NCBI GenBank assembly: GCA_005884825.1
Contig: VAZT01000226.1
Location: forward strand, 1 to 8,798
Direction of reading: 5' to 3'
Origin: Alphaproteobacteria bacterium
GTDB taxonomy: Bacteria; Pseudomonadota; Alphaproteobacteria; ATCC43930; CGMCC-115725
Length of the DNA: 8,798 nucleotides
Shown: piece after piece, positions 1 through 6,148 of the stretch
Layout of the letters: every line of letters begins with the position of its first letter
How positions within the stretch are numbered: the stretch's first letter is position 1
Position numbers and translations under genes: made by a program
The notes under the pieces: generated by a model
Seen by the model: only the letters and a program-made list of their open reading frames with translations
Told to the model about the DNA's origin: nothing
Databases searched by the model: none

Positions 1-263
1 AGTAACGCGGCGCATACGCCCAGCGGGCGGGCAGGGGTCGAGTAAGACCACTGGGGCATCGGAGGCCTCCGGTACAGAAGGTGCTACCGAAAACGCTGTC
101 TATGTCGCGCTCGATCCGCAACCATTAACTCTAGTGAGAATAGCGAGAGTTGCCAATCCCGCGGCTCCACCGCGCCCTGGGGCAAAAGCTGGTTGCCGGG
201 CCCTCTGGTACACCATATACCTCGGATATGCCCGAAATCGGCCCAAGCTGAAGAGAAGTTCGA
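1..263. other. Upstream region of frc without a convincing gene
   Basis: No supported gene lies here. One forward frame (from base 2) stays open through the whole stretch and on into frc, but its predicted peptide is low in complexity, shows no family I recognise, and has no stop before it overlaps frc, so I treat it as non-coding. A 12-base perfect palindrome, CGGAGGCCTCCG, lies at 60-71 and could be an operator or chance in GC-rich DNA. The stretch from about 190 to 263 is the natural place for the frc promoter and leader. The end of a neighbouring gene beyond the left edge cannot be excluded. Confidence 0.4.
193..221 (+). promoter_or_regulatory. Possible sigma-70-like promoter of frc
   Basis: TTGCCG at 193-198 and TATACC at 216-221 are separated by 17 bases. 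Each matches four of six consensus positions. This would put the transcription start near 228 and give a leader of about 35 bases before the frc ATG. The AT-rich stretch at 214-220 stands out from the GC-rich surroundings. The match is weak and alphaproteobacterial promoters vary, so this is only a candidate. Confidence 0.25.
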
Positions 264-1493
264 ATGAGCAAAGCTCTGGAAGGTGTCCGCATTCTCGATC
301 TGAGCCATGTCCAGGCGGGGCCGACCGGGACCCAATTGCTCGCGTGGATGGGCGCGGACGTGATCAAGGTCGAGATGCCGGGTCGCGGCGACATTACCCG
401 CGGCCAATTGCAGGACGTCAAGGGCGCGGACAGCCTTTACTACACGATGCTGAACTCGAACAAGCGCAGCATCACTGTCAACCTGAAATCCCCCCAGGGT
501 AAGAAAGTGATCGAGGAACTGGTTAAGCGCTGCGACGTGGTCCTCGAAAATTTCGGCCCCGGTGTGCTCGACCGGCAGGGCTTTACCTGGGAACGGTTCC
601 GGCAGTTGAACCCTCGGATCATCTACGCCTCGATCAAGGGTTTCGGCCCGGGGCCTTACCAGGATTGCAAGGCCTATGAGAATGTCGCGCAGTGCATGGG
701 CGGCGCGGCGAGCACGACCGGCTGGGAGGACGGGCCGCCGACCGTGACCGGCGCGCAGATCGGCGACAGCGGCACCGGCGTCCACACGATCGCCGGCATC
801 CTGGCTGCGCTCTATCAGCGCGAACGCACCGGCAAGGGCCAGCGGGTCGAGGTCGCGATGACCGACGCGGTGCTGAATCTGTGCCGGGTCAAAATGCGCG
901 ATCAGCAGCGGCTGATGCGCGGCCCCCTGCCGGAATACCCGAACAAGGAATTCGGCGATGCGGTGCCGCGCGCCGGCAACGCCTCGGGCGGCGGCCAGCC
1001 CGGCGCGGCATTGCGGACCGCTCCGGGGGGACCCAACGACTATGTCTATGTGATCATCCAGCCGCCCTCCTGGGAACCGCTGATGCGGATCATCGGCCGC
1101 GAGGAATTGATCCACGACCCGGATTACGCGACGCCGCAGGCGCGGCTGCCGCGCATCCCGGAATGCTTCTCGATCATCGAGCATTGGACGCTGACCAGGA
1201 CCAAGTTCGAAGTCATGGCGGCGCTGAACGAGGCCGACATCCCGTGCGGCCCGATCCTGTCGATGAAGGACATCTACGAGGACAAGGAACTCTACGAGCG
1301 CGGCTATCTCGTCGAGCTCGACCACCCGACCCGCGGGCGCTATGTCCAGGTGGGCATGCCGATCCAGCTGTCCGACTCGCCGCCCGATGTGCAGCGCTCG
1401 CCCTTGTTGGGCGAGCACACCGACGAGGTGCTCGGCTGGCTCGGTTATGATGCGGCCGGGATCAAGACATTGCACGACGACGGCGCGGTGTAA
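264..1493 (+). CDS. frc: Formyl-CoA:oxalate CoA-transferase (class III, CaiB/BaiF family)
   Basis: This cytoplasmic enzyme moves CoA from formyl-CoA to oxalate, giving oxalyl-CoA and formate, the first step of oxalate breakdown with oxalyl-CoA decarboxylase. The 409-residue product is close to the usual length (E. coli YfdW about 416, Oxalobacter FRC 428) and resembles both along its whole length. Visible family features are the N-terminal HVQAGP motif with Gln17, Tyr138 and Glu139 in KAYENVAQC, the catalytic Asp168 in IGDSGTG that carries the acyl and CoA intermediates, the mobile glycine loop GGGQPG at 242-247, and LLGEHTDEVL near the C-terminus. Residue 48 is Gln as in YfdW, not Trp as in Oxalobacter FRC, and the short loop before the glycine loop (EFGDAVPR) also follows YfdW. 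The ATG at 264 is preceded by a purine-rich AAGAGAAG. The formate dehydrogenase genes downstream would consume the formate released. No oxc gene is in the window. A related transferase with a different acceptor is possible but less likely. Confidence 0.93.
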   Translation: MSKALEGVRILDLSHVQAGPTGTQLLAWMGADVIKVEMPGRGDITRGQLQDVKGADSLYYTMLNSNKRSITVNLKSPQGKKVIEELVKRCDVVLENFGPGVLDRQGFTWERFRQLNPRIIYASIKGFGPGPYQDCKAYENVAQCMGGAASTTGWEDGPPTVTGAQIGDSGTGVHTIAGILAALYQRERTGKGQRVEVAMTDAVLNLCRVKMRDQQRLMRGPLPEYPNKEFGDAVPRAGNASGGGQPGAALRTAPGGPNDYVYVIIQPPSWEPLMRIIGREELIHDPDYATPQARLPRIPECFSIIEHWTLTRTKFEVMAALNEADIPCGPILSMKDIYEDKELYERGYLVELDHPTRGRYVQVGMPIQLSDSPPDVQRSPLLGEHTDEVLGWLGYDAAGIKTLHDDGAV

Positions 1494-1510
1494 GCTCGCC
1501 GTTGTCGCAG

Positions 1511-1537
1511 GATGGGTAGAGCGAAGCGAAACCCATC
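1511..1537. repeat. Short palindromic repeat (REP-like) between frc and fdh1B
   Basis: GATGGGT at 1511-1517 and ACCCATC at 1531-1537 form a perfect 7-base inverted repeat around a 13-base loop containing GCGAAGCG. Read through in one frame it gives the peptide GWVERSETH, a familiar artefact of a dispersed intergenic repeat in many proteobacterial genomes. It takes up most of the 50-base gap and ends only six bases before the TTG used as the start of the next gene. It is probably a mobile or dispersed REP-type element; a weak transcription attenuator is also possible. Confidence 0.75.
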
Positions 1538-1543
1538 GATTGG

Positions 1544-3154
1544 TTGGGTTCACTGGGCGAGGTGCAAGGACTGCTCGGCGAACGCGAGCGCCGGCGCGAC
1601 CTGCTGATCGAACACCTGCACCTGCTGCAAGACCATTTCGGGTGCCTGCATGCGCGGCATCTCGCGGCGCTCGCCGAGGAAATGCGGCTCGCCCTCGTCG
1701 AGGTCTACGAGGTCGCCTCGTTCTATGCCCATTTCGACATCGTCATGGACGGCGAGGCGCCGCCCCCCCCGCTGACTGTGCGGGTTTGCGACAGCTTGAG
1801 CTGCGAACTCGCCGGTTCGGCGCGGTTGCTCGAAGCTCTGCGCGGCAGGCTCGGCGATGGGGTCCGGGTCGTCCGTGCCCCGTGCATGGGCGGGTGCCAT
1901 CGTGCGCCTGTCGTGGCAATCGGGCACGCGCTGCACGAGCACGCCACCGTGGACAACGTCGCCGCCGCGGTTTCGGTAGGCGAGCAGCACCCGGTGATCC
2001 CGGAATTTGTCGGCTTCGACGCTTACCGTGCTGATGGCGGCTATCGCTTGCTCGGGGCCTGCCTCGCCGGGGAACGCAAACCCGAGGAAATCATCGGGGT
2101 CCTCGAGCATTCCGGGCTGCGCGGGCTCGGCGGCGCAGGGTTTCCGACCGGACGCAAATGGCGTCTGGTGCTGCAGGAGCCGCCACCGCGGCTGCTCGCC
2201 GTCAACGCCGACGAGGGCGAGCCCGGCACCTTCAAGGACCGGTATTTTCTCGAAACCGACCCGCACCGCTTTCTCGAAGGGATGCTGATCGCGGCATGGG
2301 TGGTCGAGGCGGCGGAAATCTACATCTATCTTCGCGACGAATACCCACAATGCCAGGCGATCCTCGAAAGCGAGATCGCCGCCGTCGATGCAGCGGGACT
2401 GTTGCCGCAGACGCGCATTCACTTGCGCCGGGGCGCCGGCGCCTACATTTGCGGCGAAGAATCGGCGATGCTCGAAAGCATCGAGGGCAAGCGCGGTCTG
2501 CCGCGGCAGCGGCCGCCGTTCCCCGCCCAGGTTGGCTTATTCAGCCGCCCGACCCTCTGCAACAACGTCGAGACCCTCTACTGGGTGCGCGACATCGTCG
2601 AGAAGGGGCCGGAGTGGTTCAGCGGCCAGGGCCGCAACGGGCGCAAGGGGCTGCGTACCTTCTCGGTCTCCGGCCGGGTGCGAGATCCCGGGGTCAAGCT
2701 CGCCCCGGCCGGGATCACCGCGCGCCAGCTGATCGACGAATTTTGCGGCGGCATGGCCGAGGGACATGCATTCAGGGGCTACCTTCCGGGAGGCGCCTCG
2801 GGTGGCATATTACCGGCAGCGCTGGCGGACATTCCGCTCGATTTCGGGACGCTCGAACCCGAAGGGTGCCTCATCGGCTCGGCGGCGGTAGTGGTTCTGT
2901 CCGACAAGGACGACATGAAGGCGGTGGCGCTCAACCTGCTGCGCTTTTTCGAGGACGAGAGCTGCGGTCAGTGCACGCCGTGCCGGGCGGGCACTGAAAA
3001 GGCGGTCAGACTCATGACGGCGCCGCATTGGGACGAGCCGCTATTGCACGAGCTGACGCAGGTCATGAGCGACGCCTCGATCTGCGGCCTGGGCCAAGCG
3101 GCGATGAACCCGGTAAAAATGGTGCTGAAGCATTTCCGCGAGGATCTGACGTGA
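1544..3154 (+). CDS. fdh1B: NAD-dependent formate dehydrogenase beta subunit (fused NuoE/NuoF type)
   Basis: This diaphorase subunit of a soluble formate dehydrogenase accepts electrons from the alpha subunit through Fe-S clusters and reduces NAD+ at FMN. In the 536-residue product, residues about 10-150 are a NuoE-like thioredoxin-fold domain with [2Fe-2S] ligands Cys82, Cys87, Cys114 and Cys118. Residues about 165-536 are NuoF-like: GLRGLGGAGFPTGRKW (191-206) and NADEGEPGTFKDR (221-233) for FMN/NADH, GAYICGEESAML (299-310), an SLBB-type segment around 370-450, and [4Fe-4S] ligands Cys474, Cys477, Cys480 and Cys514. Having both parts in one chain matches the two-subunit FDH1 of Methylorubrum extorquens (about 572 residues) rather than enzymes with a separate FdsG. 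The start is uncertain: after an in-frame stop at 1517-1519 there is no ATG before the conserved LLIEHLHLLQDHFG, so TTG 1544 is the first candidate, with GTG 1562 next. Neither has a clear ribosome binding site. The alpha-subunit gene follows after a repeat. Confidence 0.93.
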   Translation: MGSLGEVQGLLGERERRRDLLIEHLHLLQDHFGCLHARHLAALAEEMRLALVEVYEVASFYAHFDIVMDGEAPPPPLTVRVCDSLSCELAGSARLLEALRGRLGDGVRVVRAPCMGGCHRAPVVAIGHALHEHATVDNVAAAVSVGEQHPVIPEFVGFDAYRADGGYRLLGACLAGERKPEEIIGVLEHSGLRGLGGAGFPTGRKWRLVLQEPPPRLLAVNADEGEPGTFKDRYFLETDPHRFLEGMLIAAWVVEAAEIYIYLRDEYPQCQAILESEIAAVDAAGLLPQTRIHLRRGAGAYICGEESAMLESIEGKRGLPRQRPPFPAQVGLFSRPTLCNNVETLYWVRDIVEKGPEWFSGQGRNGRKGLRTFSVSGRVRDPGVKLAPAGITARQLIDEFCGGMAEGHAFRGYLPGGASGGILPAALADIPLDFGTLEPEGCLIGSAAVVVLSDKDDMKAVALNLLRFFEDESCGQCTPCRAGTEKAVRLMTAPHWDEPLLHELTQVMSDASICGLGQAAMNPVKMVLKHFREDLT

Positions 3155-3184
3155 TTGGAGCATCCGCGCAAAGAAAACCAATAG

Positions 3185-3262
3185 CCATCCCGGCGCAGGC
3201 CGGGACCCATTTGTCCGCCGCAGAAGCGGTTGAAGCATGGGTCCCGGCCTTCGCCGGGATGG
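3185..3262. repeat. Long imperfect inverted repeat between fdh1B and fdh1A
   Basis: The left arm (3185-3210) and right arm (3237-3262) are reverse complements at 25 of 26 positions, around a 26-base centre. Each arm is itself a small hairpin (CCCGGC, four bases, GCCGGG), and the centre carries another (CCGC-AGAA-GCGG, 3218-3229). This nested layout is typical of the dispersed extragenic palindromes of GC-rich proteobacteria. It fills most of the 130-base gap between the two subunit genes. In RNA it would form a very stable stem that could stop 3' exonucleases, cause partial termination or set subunit ratio. No T-tract follows, and no target-site duplication is obvious at its edges. Confidence 0.85.
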
Positions 3263-3271
3263 TGCTCTTGC

Positions 3272-3277
3272 GGGAGA
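3272..3277 (+). promoter_or_regulatory. Ribosome binding site deciding the fdh1A start
   Basis: GGGAGA lies seven bases before the ATG at 3285, a good Shine-Dalgarno match and spacing. It favours 3285 over the in-frame ATG at 3237, which lies inside the right arm of the inverted repeat and would add 16 residues encoded by repeat sequence. Confidence 0.7.
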
Positions 3278-3284
3278 CTTCCCG

Positions 3285-6044
3285 ATGACCGACCCAATCC
3301 GCTTCTTCCTCAATGACGTCGAAGTATCGGCCGAACCGGGCGAGACGATCTGGCAGGTGGCCGACCGGCAGGGCATCGAGATCCCGCATCTCTGCTGGCT
3401 GCCAAAACCCGGTTATCGCGCCGACGGCAATTGCCGCGCCTGCATGGTCGAAATCGAGGGCGAGCGGGTGCTCGCGGCCTCCTGCGTGCGCAAGCCGGCA
3501 CCGGGCATGAAAGTGCAGACCGCGAGCGAGCGCGCCCGCTTTTCGCGCAAAATGGTATTCGAGCTATTGGTCGGCGATCAGCCGACACGCGCTGCTGCGC
3601 ACGACCCTAATTCGCGGTTCTGGCAATGGGCCGATGCGCTCGGGGTCGAGGACAGCCGGTTTCCGCGGCACGCGCCGCCGGCGCCTGACCGCAGCCATCC
3701 GGCGATGGCGGTGCAGCTCGACGCCTGTATCCAATGCAATCTGTGTGTCCGCGCCTGCCGCGAGGTGCAGGTCAACGACGTGATCGGGATGGCGGCGCGC
3801 GGCTATCACGAGAAGATCATCTTCGATTTCGACGATCCGATGGGCAACAGCACCTGCGTCGCCTGCGGGGAATGCGTGCAGGCTTGTCCGACCGGGGCAT
3901 TGATGCCGGCGAGCCTGGTCGACGCCAACGGCGTCTACGCCAACGCGCCGGAGCGCGAAGTCGAGAGCGTCTGTCCCTATTGCGGCGTCGGCTGCCAACT
4001 GACCTACCGCATCCGCGACGACCGGATCGTCGCGGTCGATGGCCGCGACGGGCCGGCCAACCATAACCGGCTCTGCGTCAAGGGCCGCTTCGGCTTCGAT
4101 TACGTGGCGCATCCCGACCGGCTGACCGAGCCGCTGCTCCGCAAAGAGGGCGTCTCGAAGCACGACATCGACATCGATCCGGCCAACCCGTACACGCATT
4201 TCCGCAAGGCGAACTGGGAAGAGGCGCTCGACCGCGCAGCGGCGGGTCTGAAGCGGATCCGGGACCGGGATGGAAGGCGAGCCCTGGCCGGCTTCGGCTC
4301 GGCGAAGGGCTCGAACGAGGAGGCCTATCTATTTCAGAAGCTCGTGCGCACCGGGTTCGGCAGCAACAATGTCGACCATTGCACGCGCCTCTGTCACGCC
4401 TCTTCGGTGGCGGCGCTAATGGAGGGGATCGGTTCGGGTGCGGTCACCGCGCCGTTCACGGCGGCGGCCGATGCCGACGTCATCATCATCATCGGCGCTC
4501 GGCCGACCGACAATCATCCGGTCGCGGCGACCTTCTTCAAGCAGGCCGCAAAACGCGGCGCCAAGCTGATCGTAATGGACCCCCGCGGTCAGGTCATGGC
4601 GCGCTATGCGACGCACATGCTCCGCTTCAAGCCGGCGCGCGATGTCGCGATGCTCAACGCATTGCTGCACACGATCATCGAGGAGGGCCTCTACGATCGG
4701 CAATACGTTCAGGCGCACACGGAGGATTTCGAGAAATTGCGCGAGCACGTGCGGGACTATGCGCCTGAAAAGATGGCCGGAACCTGCGGCATCGAGGCCG
4801 GCACCTTGCGACATATCGCACGGACCTACGCGCGCGGCGAGGCGGCAATCATCTTCTGGGGCATGGGCATCTCGCAGCACGTGCACGGCACCGACAACGC
4901 GCGCTGCCTGATCGCGCTCGCCCTCGTGACCGGGCAGATCGGCCGGCCGGGCACGGGGCTCCACCCATTGCGCGGCCAAAACAACGTGCAGGGCGCCTCG
5001 GATGCCGGGTTGATCCCGATGGTCTACCCGGACTACCAATCGATCAACGACCCCAAGGTTCGCGGGAGCTTCGAGGCGCTGTGGCAGGCCGGGCTCGACG
5101 ACAAGCCCGGACTGACGGTCGTCGAGATCATGGACGCGATCCATGCCGGCGAGATCAACGGCATGTACATCATGGGCGAGAACCCGGCGATGTCGGATCC
5201 GGACGTCACGCACGCCCGTGAAGCGCTCGCCAAGCTCGAACACCTCGTCGTTCAGGACCTGTTCCTGACCGAAACCGCGAAATACGCCGATGTCGTGTTG
5301 CCGGCCTCGGCCTGGCCGGAGAAGGACGGCACGGTCACCAACACCAACCGTCAGGTCCAGCTCGGCCGCACCGCGCTGCCGTTGCCCGGCAATGCGCGGC
5401 AGGATTGGTGGATCATCCAGGAGATCGCGCGCCGCATCGGGCTCGACTGGTCCTACACTCATCCGCGCGACGTCTTCGCCGAGATGAAGCTCGCGATGCC
5501 GTCACTCAACGGGATTACTTGGGAACGCCTCGAACGCGAGCATTCGGTGACCTATCCCTGCGATTCGGAGACCGAGCCGGGGCACGACATCGTCTTTGGC
5601 GACGGGTTTCCGACCGCGTCCGGCCGCGGCCGCCTCGTTCCAGCAGCGATCGTGCCGCCGGCCGAGGAGCCCGATGACGAATACCCGATGGTGCTGACCA
5701 CCGGCCGACAGCTCGAGCACTGGCATACCGGCGCGATGACCCGGCGGGCGAGCGTGCTCGACGAGCTGGAGCCGGAGGCGGTGGCGAGCTTCGCCCCGGC
5801 CGAATTGCGCCGGCTCGGCATCGCCGCCGGCGACCGCGTCCGCGTCACCACCAGGCGCGGCACGATCGAACTCAAGGCGCGCAGCGACAGCGCCGTCGCC
5901 CCGGGCCAGGTGTTCATCCCGTTCTGCTACGCCGAAGCCGCCGCCAACGTGCTTACCAACCCGCAGCTCGACCCGTTCGGCAAAATCCCCGAATTCAAAT
6001 TCTGCGCCGCTCGCGTCGAGCCGGCCGTGATCGCGGCCGAATAG
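3285..6044 (+). CDS. fdh1A: Formate dehydrogenase alpha subunit (Mo/W bis-pterin, Fe-S)
   Basis: This catalytic subunit oxidises formate to CO2 and passes electrons through Fe-S clusters to the beta subunit. The product has 919 residues. A [2Fe-2S] ferredoxin domain has Cys37, Cys50, Cys53 and Cys67. Two ferredoxin-type [4Fe-4S] sets follow: Cys148/151/154/158 and Cys191/194/197/201. The pterin-enzyme domain opens with [4Fe-4S] ligands Cys230, Cys233, Cys237 and Cys264, then Lys266. The active site is Cys370-His371 in HCTRLCHASS, with Cys as metal ligand rather than selenocysteine, plus Arg563 in LRGQNNVQG. The Cys370-Arg563 spacing of 193 equals that of U140 and R333 in E. coli FdhF. The C-terminal pterin-binding domain runs from about 798 to 910. 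The wording of these motifs is that of Methylorubrum FDH1, known as a tungsten enzyme, so W is possible, but sequence alone cannot tell W from Mo. No cysteine occurs between 68 and 147, so the NuoG His-Cys3 cluster motif is absent. No fdhD or other maturation gene is in the window. Confidence 0.95.
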   Translation: MTDPIRFFLNDVEVSAEPGETIWQVADRQGIEIPHLCWLPKPGYRADGNCRACMVEIEGERVLAASCVRKPAPGMKVQTASERARFSRKMVFELLVGDQPTRAAAHDPNSRFWQWADALGVEDSRFPRHAPPAPDRSHPAMAVQLDACIQCNLCVRACREVQVNDVIGMAARGYHEKIIFDFDDPMGNSTCVACGECVQACPTGALMPASLVDANGVYANAPEREVESVCPYCGVGCQLTYRIRDDRIVAVDGRDGPANHNRLCVKGRFGFDYVAHPDRLTEPLLRKEGVSKHDIDIDPANPYTHFRKANWEEALDRAAAGLKRIRDRDGRRALAGFGSAKGSNEEAYLFQKLVRTGFGSNNVDHCTRLCHASSVAALMEGIGSGAVTAPFTAAADADVIIIIGARPTDNHPVAATFFKQAAKRGAKLIVMDPRGQVMARYATHMLRFKPARDVAMLNALLHTIIEEGLYDRQYVQAHTEDFEKLREHVRDYAPEKMAGTCGIEAGTLRHIARTYARGEAAIIFWGMGISQHVHGTDNARCLIALALVTGQIGRPGTGLHPLRGQNNVQGASDAGLIPMVYPDYQSINDPKVRGSFEALWQAGLDDKPGLTVVEIMDAIHAGEINGMYIMGENPAMSDPDVTHAREALAKLEHLVVQDLFLTETAKYADVVLPASAWPEKDGTVTNTNRQVQLGRTALPLPGNARQDWWIIQEIARRIGLDWSYTHPRDVFAEMKLAMPSLNGITWERLEREHSVTYPCDSETEPGHDIVFGDGFPTASGRGRLVPAAIVPPAEEPDDEYPMVLTTGRQLEHWHTGAMTRRASVLDELEPEAVASFAPAELRRLGIAAGDRVRVTTRRGTIELKARSDSAVAPGQVFIPFCYAEAAANVLTNPQLDPFGKIPEFKFCAARVEPAVIAAE

Positions 6045-6148
6045 CGGCTCCTCAAGCAAGGCATCCCAGTCTCCCGAGGGAATGGCCGGCGAGGGACTCG
6101 GGCGCGTCGATCTGCTTAGAGTGATCGCGACAGCACTGGGAACGCCGC

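Noticed and set aside
134..502. Forward frame running from the upstream region into frc
   Set aside because: It overlaps the first 239 bases of frc in another frame, has no recognisable motif and no clear ribosome binding site.
84..1553. 489-codon open frame on the minus strand over frc
   Set aside because: It lies antisense to a clearly conserved gene, and its peptide is rich in Arg, Ala, Asp and His, as expected for the shadow of a GC-rich gene. No family features are visible.
1342..2034. Forward frame bridging the end of frc and the start of fdh1B
   Set aside because: It runs out of frame across two conserved genes and includes the GWVERSETH peptide typical of a translated repeat.
3185..3262. 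Inverted repeat as the remnant of an insertion sequence
   Set aside because: There is no transposase fragment between or beside the arms and no obvious target-site duplication. A non-autonomous palindromic element fits better.
3237..3284. Earlier in-frame ATG for fdh1A
   Set aside because: This ATG lies in the right arm of the inverted repeat, and the 16 added residues are repeat-encoded. ATG 3285 has a good ribosome binding site and starts directly at the ferredoxin domain.
4416..5462. 348-codon minus-strand frame inside fdh1A, with similar ones at 6365-7531 and 7531-8709
   Set aside because: All are antisense to recognisable genes and have shadow-type composition with no motif I can name.
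6073..6102. CCCGAG / CTCGGG inverted repeat between fdh1A and ndh as a terminator
   Set aside because: The stem is only six bases with an 18-base loop and no T-tract follows, which is expected by chance in this composition.
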